A DNA stretch of 64,000 nucleotides from Cerioporus squamosus (GCA_022592435.1 JABYQS010000121.1:50849-114848), one strand, 5' to 3'; counted from the stretch's first letter, positions 1 through 13,457 are shown. A program made the numbers and translations. The notes: generated by a model not told the origin, from the letters alone.

Positions 1-326
1 GTCGGAGGGTCGTCGATGAACATGGCACGAGGATGAAGGTATGACAGAGCCTGCTGAGAATGAAAGTGCTGCGGTGGAGCGAGTCGAAGAGCGGAAGCTG
101 GAAACATGCGGTATATGTATGCAGGGGCAGGAGGTGAGGGTGGGGTCAAATAGCCGGGGGAGGGTCTACGGTAGTATGAGGTGCAGATGCAAGTGCGGGC
201 GTGATGATGCGACAGGCGGTCATTAGGGTGGCGCGCATAAACAGATGTACTTCATGAGTCGTATGTGGGGGCGCGCCGTGTATGTCCATGGTGCCAAAGC
301 GTCCAATCCAATGATAACGTGTTCCT
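1..326. other. Left edge, downstream of the Ca2+-ATPase gene
   Basis: This stretch lies 3' of the PMC1-like stop codon and probably holds its 3' UTR and terminator. I see no coding exon with a conserved motif and no clear polyadenylation signal. Confidence 0.4.
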
Positions 327-3300
327 CTAGTTCGTTCTCGCAACGGCCCCCCACCTTTGCATAACGGGGTCGTCCGGCTTGGTGTCGGGGTGGATCTGGA
401 TTTTCCCCTCCCAGAGGGCGGCCGACGACTTCGACGGGTCGAAGCTCGCCGGATGCGAGAGGCCACTTGGCGATTGCGGTGCCCACCGGGCGCCGATGGA
501 AGAAGCGATCAGTGTAGGGACCATCGTCATGATAGACGGACTAGAGCTTGGCGTCAGCGGAGGTCAGCGGGTTGCGACGAAGATGACTACTCACAGAGCA
601 ACGCGAGACTCTGGCGCGAGGTTGACGCCCCGGCTCTTGCCAACATACGAAGATGCGCGCATACGACCGCCACGAATATGCGAGAACGTGTTGAGGTTGT
701 CGCGCACGAGCTGGATTGCCGTGTTCCATTCGGTGTCCGCCCGCGTCGTGGGGAGAACGTTTGGATTGGGCATGAGCCGAACCTTGATGAAGAACCGCTC
801 GATGGGGCCGTTAGGTATACACCGGATGAGAGCGCCGAGCGGGATTGAGACGAAACCGAGCGCGAGGCCAATGCCCCACTCGCGGCCACCAATAGGCGTC
901 ACTTGGAAGGCAGCGCCGCCGACGAATACGATCAGGATTTGTACTGCGACCTCTGTGGGAAACAGTCAGTTAGCAACGACAGTGCTAGCAGAACGACTCG
1001 AAGACGAACCGATTAAAGTAATGCCCATGAAGTAGTAGTTCTTGGTGATGCCTTGGAAGATATTCAGATGATTATCGAGGCGACGGGAATTAATTGAGTT
1101 GAAGATCTGAGCGAAGACGAAGATGTTGAAGACGAGAGTCTGCACGATGGTATCGTTCTTGGTCGACGACGAAAGGCCGAGGATGCGGAGACCAAGGAAG
1201 TGGAAGACCAGCGTGATGATCGTCTGGTAAGTAGACTGTCCGATGATTTGCTTGTACATATCGACAGTGAACAGCGGCGCGGTCTTCCTGTCCGGCTTGC
1301 GGTCGAGGAGCGCAGGCGTCGCCGGGTCCGTCGCCAGAGCAAGAGCCGCGAACGTGTCCATGATGATGTTAATCCAGAGCAGCTGAACAGCAGAGAGCAC
1401 CGACTCCTCCTGTACGGAGGCGACGGCAGAGACGAACGTGATGATGACGGCAGTGACGTTCGTCGAGATCTGGAACTGGAGGAACTTCCGCACCGCGTCA
1501 TTAACGCAGCGACCCCACATGATCGCTTTAACGATCGATGCGAAGTTGTCGTCCATAAGGATGATGTCGGAAGCCTCCTTGGCGACCTCAGTGCCGGCGA
1601 TACCCATAGAGAAACCGACGTCGGCCTTCTTGAGGGCAGGGCCGTCGTTCGTACCGTCACCAGTAACACCAACGATCTCGCCGAGCTCGCGGAGGGTCTC
1701 GACGAGGAGCTGCTTGTCTTCGGGAGACGACCGGGCGAGGACCTGGAGCCGAGGCACGACATCCTGGAGGTCTTGCTTCTCGAGCTGCCGGAAGATGGGG
1801 CCCTCCATGATGATACCGCCCGCGGTATAGATGCCGCATTGCAGAGCGATCGATCGAGCGGTCAAGACGTTGTCGCCTGTGCACATCTTCACGGTGACGC
1901 CGGCCTTGTGGCAGTCCGCGACGGCCTCGCGTACACCAGGACGAAGCGGGTCCTCAATACCGGTGATGCCAATGAGAGTGAGGTTCTGAGAGAGGTCCTC
2001 GTATGGTACCTGCAAAGACAATCAGTACGCCGAAGAACCAGTAAACGAGAAACGTACCTCATCCTCAGCCTCGGCCTGCACGCCCGGAGGCGGCCACGAC
2101 TCGAAGTCACGGTAGCAGATGGCAATAGTCCGAAGAGTCTGGTTAGCGTAGAAGATGATAGTCCGTTGGATGTTATCGCGCGCAAGCTCGTCGATCTCCC
2201 GGGTGTCGACGACTTCAGTCTCCTGCGACCCACGCTCGACGACGATGTGACGGCTGCACTTCCTCGTGAGGATCTCGCTGGCGCCCTTAAGGTAGACACG
2301 GTAGTGGCGCTTCGACAGGCGAACGACAACGCCCATAGCCTTGCGCTCGCTTGAAAAGGGGATCATCTGGACGATGTCAGCGCTCTCGCGCGTCTCCTTG
2401 TAGTCCGCCCAGCCGTTCTCCTTCGCGAACTTGAGGAGCGCCGTCTCGGTCTTGCTGCCGACGAATACCTTGGCACCAGTATCGGGATCGTTGTCCTCGA
2501 ACGCAGTAGAGTTGATGGCGATGGCCTTGTTGACGAGGTCCTGAATGGCAGGCGACAACGTGGAGTTGATCTCCTTTTGGTCGATCGAGTAGTCCTGCGC
2601 GTGCTTCTGGCTCGAAGCACCCCTGACGCCCGGCTCCTCGTCGGCGTTCGTCCGCGTCATGTTCTCCTCCAGGCGATGCACGAACTTGCAATGGATGCCG
2701 ATCGAGCCCGCAACGACGGTCATGTCGTTCTGCGTGAGCGTACCGGTCTTGTCCGTGCAGATGACGGAGGCGTTGGCCATGGTCTCGCAAGAGCCGAGAA
2801 CGCGGACGAGAAGATTCTCTTTCGTCATACGCTTCGTGGCAAACGCGAGGGCGAGTGTGACCGCGAGCGGCAGACCTAGCGGATAGAATGTTAGAATGAC
2901 ACATGACGTAAGGTTTGAATGAGGCTAGCAAACCTTCTGGCACGGCCACAACGATGAGCGTCACCGATATGATAAGAATCTGGGTGAACGCGATGCCCCA
3001 CTGGCTCGGCGTCCGCTGGGGATTGTGGGTTCCGAGCTGAACGAAGAAGCGGATCATCAACGCGGTGAACAAGATGAGACCAGCGGCACTGCCGAGCTTC
3101 GCGATGAGCTCTGCGAGGTTGTTCAACTTCAGCTGGAGCGGCGTGTTGTCGGTATCGCCTCGCAACGCTAGGGAGAGAGAGAAAGATTGATCAATTGAAG
3201 TCAAGGCGGACGGGCCGAACTGTGCACTGCGTACCCATCATGATACGACCGTTGAAAGACCGCGTCCCGACCGCGATCACCACATAGCTGCCGTACCCCT

Positions 3301-5114
3301 CGAGGACCTTGCTGCCACTAATCATGAAACAGTCGGTGTGCTTCCCGTGCTCCCCTCCGTCGGGTCCTTCCTTCAGGCAGTCCTCGTACGACAACTTCTT
3401 GATTGCATCCGACTCGCCGGTGGCACCAGATTCGTCGCACTTGACATTATGCCCAGATATGAAGACCCCGTCGCAGGGGACGATCTCGCCCGGCTCAACC
3501 AGCGCAATGTCGCCAACCACGACCTCCTTGATGTCGATAACCATCTCAATGCCGTCGCGGATGACCTTAACGCCACGTTCCTCCTTCTTCTCGTTGAGGG
3601 CCTGGAACTGGCGCTCCTTCTGCCAGTCATTGAGAGAGCCAACCATGACCTTAATCACGAAAATTAGAAGTAGACATGCACTCAAACGGAGCTGACACTC
3701 ACGACGATGAAAATGGCGACCATGATGGCGACGCCTTCCACCCAGTCCACCGGCGGCTCGCCGGCAGGCCGTGGAGTACCAAAGTCCTGGAAGAAACCGA
3801 GAGCGAGGGACACGACAGCGGCAATGGACAACAGCACCTAGAGAGCAGAGACGAGATCATTGAATTGCTCGCGCATAACGAAATGAGACGTACCAAGACT
3901 TTGTCCTTGAGGGCCAACCACATGAGCTGCAGCAACGACTTCGTCTTACGGGTCGGAAGGACATTCACGCCGTAGACGCGTCGTCGCTCCTCGAGATTCG
4001 CGTCGTACGTTGGACCGTTCTCGACATCAACGCCGACCTCCGAGGCCGTCTCCCCTAACGGCACGCCACCGCCATCCTCGCCTCCGGGGCCTGTCAGCAC
4101 CAGCTTCGGCACGTCACCAGCGGTGGTGTCCGGTTGCCGATCATGGCGCTGCGATGCGCCGACTCCAGCACCAGTCGCACCGGCGTCGTGCTTGCCGGGT
4201 TGCGGTGCGGGGGCGGACGTCCCGAGAGCCTTCTTGCCCAGACCACGCTTCCTATTCGTGCCAAGACCCTTCAGCAACCCGGAGATGCCCCCCATCTCCT
4301 TCAACAGGTCCATGTTCTTCGGGTCGACGAGAGACGCGAGCTTGTAAGGCTTGAAAGGGAACACGCCCGCATCTATACTCTCGTCCTGGGCGAGGTCGAG
4401 CATCGGACGCACGTCCTCCTCCTGCCCCTCTGCGCCGTCAGCGCCTGGCTTGGTGGGTTGCGCGTCGTCATCGAGTTTTGGCCGACTCATGGAACGCGAA
4501 CGCATCGTGGTGCCATCGACCGACGCGCCGTCATAGTGCGTTTGAGTCGGGGAAGCGATGGTGCTGGCGTCGCCGCCGGTGTGTTGCGGTGTCAGGGGTT
4601 GCAGCGAGATGCTGTGCGAGTCGGGCTCCGTGCCCTCCGTGCTGCCCTCCATCGAGCTGGCGACCGAACCCTTTCTCTTGTGCTGGTAGTGCGGGGTGAG
4701 GAGGTTGAGTGACGACATACCAGTCTTCTCGTCCGGACGGTTCTCTCGCAAGGCGAGGGTCGTGGGTGCCGCGAAATGAACAGAGCTACGCGTGGACAGG
4801 GTGGGGGAGGGAGGGACGTGAGTTTCCATTGAACTTGTGAAACTCGGCGACGGCGATCCTGGGGACAGAGAAGGCGTGTACGGTGACGGCGCGTCAAGAG
4901 ACGAACGCGGGGCGCTGCCGGGAACGCTTAGCGGCGAGAGATACGCCGAGGGCGGTGAACGAGAGGCAGAAGCGGGAGACAAAGCACCCGCGTCGGTGTT
5001 TGTCGCGTCGGGGGCATCGTGGTCGTCAGGCGGAGAGAGGGTGAGGTTGGGGGTGGAGGAGAGGTCGGTGGTGACAATGGCGGGAATGTCGGGCCTGCTG
5101 TCTCCGTGGGTCAT
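327..5114 (-). CDS. PMC1: Vacuolar/plasma-membrane-type P2B Ca2+-transporting ATPase
   Basis: ATP-driven pump that moves cytosolic Ca2+ into the vacuole (Pmc1 role in yeast). About eight exons encode roughly 1,450 aa. The start at 5114 is the first ATG of a long open exon. Visible features: a Ser/Pro/Thr-rich N-terminal extension of about 260 residues; the family entry motif FPFKPYKLASLVDPKN; actuator loop SGATGES; phosphorylation site CTDKTGTLTQND at about 2733-2753 with the catalytic Asp; and the hinge TGDGTNDGPALKKADVGFSM. Transmembrane segments carry VAVPEG (M4) and LLWINIIMDT (M6). The C-terminus ends PVMQRWGAVARTN after a short last intron (about 544-589). No frameshift is needed to read the protein. 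A long C-terminal calmodulin-binding tail as in plants and animals is not evident, so regulation may lie in the N-terminal extension (inference). Confidence 0.95.
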
Positions 5115-8100
5115 GTTCGGGGGCGTCGTCGTCGTTGTCGGGAGGGAGCGCGAGAGAGGCGTGGAGTCGCGCGGAGACGGGGGACATGCAGGTCAGGACG
5201 AAGCGCGACTTTATCCAAGCTCAACTTCCACGGAGCACTTCCAAACACACAGCCTCGCACTTGGCGCCCAGGCGTCTACTGACATACAACCCCGGATAAG
5301 CCCCTTGGCATTCACTTAGATTACCTTATCCGTCCGCACTCCGCCCAGCGACGACATAGGCACACGCTCTCTCCACACCTCAGCCATGCGGCTGCGACGA
5401 CGACAATGTCTTCTTCCTGCAGTTACGCCTGTGACCGACCCCAGCGTCGTACTGCACGCACATACGCAGCGCTGCGGTACTTGCGGCACACATCGCCTTA
5501 CTCACAGCACCCTTTTGTTGAACAGATGCACACCACAATTGAGACAGTATGTATGTACGCATTCCCCTGCTCCAGCCTTGTCTTATATCACGGGTGGATC
5601 GGTCGAGGCATTTTGACAGGTTATGGAGAGCCTCATCGGCACCTATTGTGATCATCGTCGCTCGACGATCCAGGCGTCGAGCTCTATCGTCCCTCCATCG
5701 CACTCGTCGACCACCTCAGAGGGCAGTCGTCGGTTTTGTCTCGGGAATGGCCAGAATGCAGGACTTGGATGGTGGACACACTGCCAGCCCGGAACTATCG
5801 CACTAGCATTTCGCACGCGATGAGAATGAATCGCTGACGAGGTGAGACCCGGCGCAGTTTGGGCGGTCCTCCATCCAGCCCTTTCAACTGGTTCCGTGCA
5901 TGCGTCACGCCGTCAAGTAGACGACTCGATGTCTGGAGGTGCATGGCGTCATCTTGTTGAGAGCCCTTGTCCACGCTCTGCCCATCGGGCAGCATATGGC
6001 CCCGTCTCGGGACCGCTCCCCACCGCGCAGAGCTTTCCGTCGGACAGGTGACCGTCTCCGCTCTCTCGTGCCTCCCTCATGCATAGCTCTAACTGTATCA
6101 GCCCTTTGACAAGACACATCGGGGCGCGCTGTTCCTAGTCTTCTGTGACATAGACAACCCGACTTATCGACATTGACTCCATCTACGCAGTCCGGACTTC
6201 GCCACATACCAGGAGGTGGAGCTCACCTACCAGGTACGTGGCTGATCATGATCCTGTCCATTGACAGTACTAATCTGATCGACGTCAGCTATCCCAATCT
6301 TAGGTTTCGCGGGACCTAAAAAATCAACAGCTTAGTCCTGGATGGCGCGTCCGACTCCTGAGCTCTTCTAGGACCTAAAACCCATGGGACAGCCTCTCAA
6401 CGACACTGCTCGGGCCGAAGCATCCAGGCTGAACATGATCCCATCTGGAGTAGCCCAGCGCATAAGAACTCGTCTGCAGTGCCAGCGGCGAAGTGCGCAG
6501 TAAGGAATCTTGGTGAGTCTCCCATGTATGGATTCGTCACCCTGAGGGCACTGCAGCAAACCTGATACGAGGGGAATCGAAGCGCTGCACGCATCTATAT
6601 CTTCCGAGTACTTCTCTGAAATGTCACTGGTTACTGGCCGGGGCAGGTGCGCGAAGCACTCGGAGTTACACGGCGTCTCATCCGCCCCAATATGGCGCTT
6701 GTCGAGGACCGGCACCTGTACCGCTTGTGAATACTACGGTCGGGCGAGCTGAGCATGGGATGTATGCATGAGATGTGAATCTTCATCGTTTTCCGCTTCC
6801 TCTCGCATCAGCGCTGTGCACAAGCTATGGCGCCACACCTCCATAGCAAATTGCAAGACCAGAGGGTAAATCTTCCACCGATCCTATGCCCGCGCTCAGG
6901 GCCGTCGTCGTCGGGCGCACGGATTGACCCGAGGATGTACCCGATACCTCAGCTAGCGTTGAAAATACTAGGAGGATGTCGTAATGTCGGAGAGTTTGTC
7001 TACACTGCCTCTGACCCACTGGCCTGCATATAGTAGTGTCTAGCTGCTGCAGCTACGGTCCCAAGCCACCGATCACAATCTCTTGCGTCTCATCATTCCC
7101 ACACGACCACAATTTTCACCTACCGAAACGCATGGGTGAACGCGCCCGACGGATGAACCAGGGAGCGAGTCATACGCATGCTCTGGGTTCAGGTTCGCGG
7201 TAATTCGATAGCGCTTTTGAGAGCGCGTTATTCGCATAGAGGAGGACCCTTAACCTCATGTCGGATAGAGCACCTCTCCCTCCCTCGTGTTGAGCTCGTG
7301 AGCATCCTTCTCGAGCGGGAACTGACGCATGGCTTATCTTCTCGAGGTGTACTTGGACCCATGACCGTTTCGCGATAGCAAGCGAATATACAGACTTGTT
7401 GAGGCCCTTCGCACCACGACACCTGAGCAGACGGCATTGAGAACATGCGGATACCGCAGTTGAAATCACGTACTACAAGATGTCCCGTTCTGTCCCGTTC
7501 AGGAACCTCAGGCTCGCTACCCGTAACTTGTAAGTACAATACTACTTATGTTCCTGTGAATCAGTACATTGGCAATCCGCGAGCTTGGTATTTGAAACTA
7601 CCTTGTACGGTTGTGCTCCTCGTCTTCCCAGGGACCAACAGCGAATCCCGTCCGGTAGTTGAAGGCAGTGCACTCGAATACACAGTCAACCCGTTCGTAT
7701 ACGTACCTGCATATAGCGATCTGATCGGACTCCTACCGCATCTCCAGTCACACCTGAACGTTAAAATGTCGAGTCACCTCGTCCGAGACGAGGTGAAAGC
7801 CGAAAGCATACTTATGTTCCCAACGCTATCGGGCCCTAACTCTCGACACCTCTTTGGAGTCTCTTCCAGAATATGTGCATGTCGCAGCGTCGTGCACGAA
7901 CGCGTCATACGACTAGCTTCCCGATCTCCGAGTCATATTACCAATCGCTCGGGCAACCGTACCGTGACTGCTCGCGATTATCACGAATGATTTCCCCCCT
8001 CGTCATGCGTCCTCGGGACTGGAACAACACTGAACAGACAAGACGGAGCATAGTCCATGCTTGGCCCGACATGACGGTGCGCAGCAGCTCTTGTAGGTTG

Positions 8101-10419
8101 ATGCATGCCTCCTACTGCACTCTCTTGGCGTACAACTTGGCCGATCCATCGCAGACCCATCTGGAAGGTACGCGGCGCAGTCTCTTCGCCGCTGCAGAAA
8201 CGCATAGCTACACACCTCCATCTGGCGAGGCACTACATACTTCTCGCAGCGCGGGAGAAGGCTCCATTCTCGCAGAACACGGGTGACATCCATAGAAGGC
8301 CGCTAGGCTGGGAACACCGATCAACGTTGCATTCTCGCGCCCCTCAGGACACAGCTTACGGACAGCCTGAGTGGAATGCACGTAGCTGTTGGGCATGGAA
8401 GCAGGAGGGAGACGTACACGTACACGTACACGGGATCCCGGGCCATCAAGTATGCTTAATGGATGCCAATGAGAGACGGAAGAGGGCGCCGCGGGTATTG
8501 AGTGTAAATCCGCCTTGCTGTGACACCTTGCGATGTCGGAGGCACTTGCGGCTGCGGCCGACACAGGATCGGCGGGACGATAGGCGTTCGTGTACACTTC
8601 AGAAGAGTGCTTCACCGTACGTGAGACGAACTACTCTTGGAACGACTGCGGACGGACACGACTGTCGGACCAGGTGTGACCCGGACCGCTTGGCAAGGCT
8701 GTTCGCCGGCTGGATACAAAGTGGTTAGCATCTGCACTTGCACCCGCACCCATGAAAACTCATAGGCAACATTGATTCTTGTTCCAGCACAGGTTTCCAC
8801 AGTCGCAGAGCACGCCGACTCGCATGCCTAGCCAGGTGCTCGGGATGTCAGTTCATGCCCCGGAAGTGTTCGACGGGCTTCGTGTTCGTTCCGCACTGGC
8901 AGTGCCCGTCCAAACAATGTCCGGCTTCAAATGTGCGTGCAACGCATGTGTGTGGTCCTGCCGCATGTCCTGCCACAGTGAAGTTTGCTCAACGTAACCC
9001 CGTAGTGCATACCCACCGACGCACCCGCTGTGCCGCCATGCACACGTAGCCCCTCGGACGAACACCCAACGCGGCTCACCTGCTCACGCCCCACAGCGGA
9101 GACCGACCTGCTCCGCGCACAGCATGACAGCTGGGCTCCGAGTCGAAAGCTTGTCCAGCCGGATCCACGTCTTCTCTTCTAGGGGTTTGGAGCACTGGCC
9201 GCAGCGGTGCCAATTGTACATCCTTGAGCCAGAAGAGGTTCGAGAGGAGGAGACACAGTCCTTCGCAGCCGCTGAGAGAGCCGGGGCGTCGAGGTCGCCG
9301 CGTCAGTGCACGGAGCGGTTGGGTCGGTCAGGGCGCCCGACTTCTCGAGGCTGTACATGCTTCCCAGGAATTTTCTGACGGTCCGAGCCAGCGGTAGGAT
9401 TGACTTATGAAGCAAGAAGTTCCTTAGCGTGGATAGCTAGTGGGTGTCTTCCGACTCCTGGGATATTGAGCAGACGAGGGCGAGCAGGACAATAAGACGA
9501 TGAGCGAGAGCTGCCCAGTGCCAGCATGTGGTTCACGTAGAAGGGGAGCACAGCCTCACCAAATTAAGTTGCCGGCTGGGGCGATCTAGATCTGTTCTCC
9601 TCATAAGGAAGGTGATGTAGTTCGGCCGTTCCCTACCATCGATATCCGTTTGAACCTGAACAATGGCTTTTCAGCCGCGTACCATATCTCGACTTGTTCT
9701 TGTGCGCAAATCGGTCTCGGGCGAGCCTGTACTTCAAATGCAAGCACGTCAACCGCTACGGGCAATGGCACGTCCGACGTCTCGTTCTCGGAGTGCACGA
9801 GGAGTCCTCAGGACGATGGCGCAGTGCCTTCAAGGGGTAGCATATATAGCACTCCGCTCTATGCGTCTTGTGCCACCTAATCCTCCTTAATGGCACCAAT
9901 GCCGAGAGGTTGGTGTTCTAGGGAGAATAGTCGTCACTGTACGCAGCGATCGTCTTGCCCATCACTGGACCATGCCGCTCCCTGTTATCACGTCGTTACG
10001 TGCCATCCTGTGCACACGAGGAAATCAGGCGTTCAAGAACAATAGGGCTTCTAGTCGAGCGCAATCCTGCTTGCACCTGAGTGCACAGGCGCACAAGCGC
10101 CTGATTCGTGATAGAAGCTCATCTGTCCTAGTGTCACATATGGAGGTGACCTTGTCAAACCTCTCCCTCGAGCGCGGTAGAATGGGCTTTCATTCATCCA
10201 TCCGGGCCGACGCAGTGCAATAGCCAGTCCAGACACACGCCACCAGACGGGAACAAGGAGGGAATGCAACTGGTGTTCGTAGCAACAGAACCGCACTACT
10301 CGAGCATCGTGTCTCAGCGATGACAGGCAAGCAAGGAAGACTCGGTGTTACGGCTCCCCAAACGCCACAGCACCCCGTACTTTGACCCTCAGTAACCCAG
10401 GTACACCAGCGGCTGCTGC
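5115..10419. other. 5.3-kb gene-poor interval
   Basis: This holds the PMC1 upstream region and then about 5 kb in which I could not assemble any gene. Open frames are short, overlap on both strands and show no conserved motif. A short stretch at about 6185-6230 could be read as an exon ending in ELTYQ before a GTACGT donor, but nothing supports it further. A near-repeat of GGACCTAAAA occurs at about 6313 and 6371. No reverse transcriptase, integrase or transposase motif was seen. Confidence 0.5.
8413..8432. repeat. Short tandem repeat, unit CGTACA
   Basis: About three uninterrupted copies of CGTACA inside the gene-poor interval. It is a simple-sequence tract with no evident function. Confidence 0.6.
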
Positions 10420-12697
10420 CTACATCTCGTCCAGGGCTGGCGCCTCGATGACATCCTTGAGCGGGTCTTCGATGTACGGCGCGAGCTTCTCCTCCGTCGG
10501 CTCGACAGGGGGCGGTACGACTGTCGCTGCCAGTGGCCGGGGGCTGGAGCGCAGTTGCCTCCCAGCCGCTCTTCCATGACGCGATGCCGGCGATGAACCC
10601 GAAGAAGTCGAGCCAGACCTGTGGATGAGAGACGGTTTGGGTCAGTATGTTACAGCATGCGCAGCCCTCGGGCGCCGACGAGGATCCTGGGCCTCGCAGC
10701 AGCCTCGCGCACAGGAATACGTAGGGACGCATGTCAACAGGGTAAGGAGCCAGCGGAAAGCGGTGCAGGCGGGATTTTGTGAAGAGATAAGATGTATCGA
10801 GACTTACCGGGTTGGAGAAAATGCCCTTCTCAGTAGACCTGTGCCAAAGAGTGGTTTCAGTTAAATGATAGATTCTCGTACGCGAAATTGGGGAAAGGAA
10901 AGAAGCTTGGAGGCCCACATGTCCCGCTCGCAATGGCACGCGATACCAGTCAGATTCGAGTATCGTCGCGACCAGGTACAAGGCAGTACCGCATTACTCA
11001 TGGAATGGATAATGCGACAGACAGCGATCTCCGCTGCGCTGACACCGGTCCGAAGGCAACTATGCATGCACGCGGTTCGGTATGTGGCAGATGAGGTATC
11101 CGAGGGCAGATTGTCGCCTTCATCCTCTCCAGCGACGCGGACATGCCCGATACAATCCAAGTAGGACGTCATAAGGTGAGAATCGTAACTGCGGCTCGTG
11201 CCTCGAACGTTATTACCTCGCTACCGACTCCCGAGAGATGAGTCACACCGCAGGTACGAGAGAACTGGACACGTCTCCGCTCAAACCAGAGCTATCCCGC
11301 CGCTGTAGATTCACACCGATAGAGCGGGGAAGTTGCGGCGTGAAAGCTGAGGAGAGAACCGCTATCACGTGGGAAGAGAGCAGTACAGCCTCTTCCTGCC
11401 TCTTCCATAGTCAAGTGAATGCCGTCGCGCGGGCACGGGCGCGATCAGGTTCCAGGTGATATTTCTAGCATGCGTACAGCCCGGTGTGCCGCATGAAGTA
11501 TGAATGGGGGAAACGCTTAGGGTGCCAATCCGCAAGGTCCCCATGTGGGCGGGGTCATCAGGGATCTCCACCCTAACTTGCACCGAAGGCACAAGACAGC
11601 AACCCAGTGCACAACAAGCTTCAAGTTTGGTACTGCAAGACGAAGGACGGTGCGAGTCAGTGACAGAAGAAGGCACGTACCAGTGAATGGTGAGCGGAAG
11701 ATACGCGAGGTTGACCACGAGCTCGTTAAACATGGCACTGCGCCTCTTCCGTATATCCTCCTTTTCTGCGGACGTCGCGCCAGTCTGGATCGAGAGCAGT
11801 GAGGACGTTGGCCCGTTCGCGGAGCAGTGCTATTCCCACCTTAGTTTTGCTCAGCGTGCGCTCACGCATCTGGAGGAGCTTGTTGTCCTCGCGCAGGTGG
11901 GCGAGCTGGAGGACGACATATGCCGCCCAGAAGCGGGTCGACCATAGGCCAAGCTTGCCAAGGTCGAGCGGGATGCTCTTGCTGCTTGGCTTAGTGCGAA
12001 CCAAGGGGATGAACGCGGTTATGGAGGGAAGGGCGATTTTGTCCGGGATGATGTCATGGGAGAGCAGGTAGTAGAGGTGCTCAAGGGGATAGTACGCCAG
12101 CATGGACCAGCCCTGGAGACGTTCAATGGTGCGAATTTTGCGAGTAGGTGACGGGTTCCTCTCCAGGGAAATAAGCCATTGGAAGATAGGCAGGAGGCCT
12201 AAGTGACATGGGGTAGGTGGATGCTAGCGCGGATATATGCAGTACTGACTTACCCCAGATCCTGAAGAACATCCGTGCATCGCCAATGATACCCCCCAAC
12301 TTTGCAAGTCTGTCTGCAGAAGGACTAATGGGCGCCTTGCGCAGACCAGCGCCATGCTGAAGTCGCGCTCGCCATTGCAGGAACGGGACGAGGAGCTTGA
12401 CAGTGTATTGGATGACCTAAACGCCGTGGTGTCAGACGCGTCGACTCGGATCTGTACGCGTCACAATCCGCGACAAAGCACGTAAACTGACCATGAACAG
12501 CTTGCTGTATCACGCGAATGGTCAGCATTGCGAGGCACAATGGACGAAGACGTGATACTCAACTCGCTGCCGCTCCATGTGCTCAAGAACCTGACAAGGT
12601 GGTCCAGGGTCTGGGAAGGCTGCAGGAACGCGAAGGATCCCAAAGTCAAATCCTCGATGCGCGCAAGGGTGAGGGGCTTGGAGGACACAGCAGACAT
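10420..12697 (-). CDS. PEX11: Peroxisomal biogenesis factor 11 (peroxisome elongation and division)
   Basis: Pex11-family membrane protein that elongates and helps divide peroxisomes. Recognisable blocks in order: LTLARIEDLTLGSFAF near the N-terminus; DKLFMVIQYTVKLLVPFLQW; GDARMFFRIWGLLPIFQWL; ERLQGWSMLAYYPLEHLYYL; RRSAMFNELVVNLAYLPLTI; EKGIFSNPVWLDFFGFIAG. The start at 12697 is the ATG of MSAVSSKP; an in-frame upstream ATG exists. A 13-nt microexon (12492-12504) encodes most of DKLFM. One intron (10839-11680, 842 nt) is far longer than its neighbours. In the last exon the frame must shift by one base in a C5 run (about 10548-10552) to reach a sensible tail ending EAPALDEM and the stop at 10420. 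Without the shift an implausible 110-residue tail follows. Identity is confident; the exact C-terminus is not. Confidence 0.85.
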
Positions 12698-13457
12698 GGT
12701 GGTACGAAGTTGAGACGAGGTTGCTACCCGGACTCGTCTGGCCAAGAGGCCAAATCCGACGCCACCCCCACCGGCGCTGACGATGCCCGGACAGGGCCCG
12801 CGCTTCCCTGCTGCAGGTGGGAAGCGTTAGGTAAGCAGTCCTGTACTATAAGAAGGCGACGCGCTGCATGCAGTTTTTTCCTTAGAACAAATCCCTGCGG
12901 ACACAAAAGTTCGGGCTTGGGGTTGCTCTCCGTCTCCTCGTCCGCGTTCCAGTCCGCTAGAGTCACTTGGTCTTTCCCCGACGTCGCGCTTCTCCGCTTC
13001 AACTGGTTTCCACTGTCTACGAGGCATCGCTTCGGCTGGAGCTCATGACAAGGTGGAGGGAATTGGAAGGGGTGGTGCGATTCTCGAGAAGACCTACATT
13101 CCAGTAGTATCCTTCACACAGGTCGTCGTCGATAGGATGAATGTATGTCTTCACGTTCATCGCAATGGAATCTGTTGTCGTCCCCCTACTATTAGTCTTC
13201 GTGATTTGCTACCATACGTGTGAAAGTGCGACTAGCAGAGATGATAGCGATGACGTGCACTGCAGAGTTGCAGAGCTCGTGCGTACAGTACTTATCATTC
13301 ACGTCAACGAACGTTGCTCGCGGCGATTGCAACTATGCAGGTGTTATTCCTGGGAGTCTTGCGGTGCAAATAGCCACGCGTCCCGTACACAAGAGATGAT
13401 ATATACTAGTACAACCTGTTCCGTACCGTACGTGTTCGCCTGCCTACGACTCAATGA
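12698..13457. other. Intergenic: PEX11 promoter and 3' region of the F-box gene
   Basis: About 760 bp between the PEX11 start and the stop of the F-box gene upstream of it. No conserved coding segment or regulatory motif was recognised. Confidence 0.4.

Noticed and set aside
1200..2354. Long plus-strand open frame (384 codons) opposite the Ca2+-ATPase
   Set aside because: The minus strand carries unmistakable P-type ATPase motifs here, so the plus frame is a shadow.
8855..9049. Cys-rich small open frame that might be a secreted or hydrophobin-like peptide
   Set aside because: No signal peptide, and the Cys spacing does not match the eight-Cys hydrophobin pattern.
5115..10419. Degenerate retrotransposon in the gene-poor left arm
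   Set aside because: No long terminal repeats, reverse transcriptase YxDD motif, integrase or transposase block could be found by reading the translations.
10190..10547. Read-through extension of the PEX11 last exon
   Set aside because: The tail after WEATALQP is Cys/Arg/Ser-rich and unlike Pex11, while a one-base shift gives a compact plausible C-terminus.
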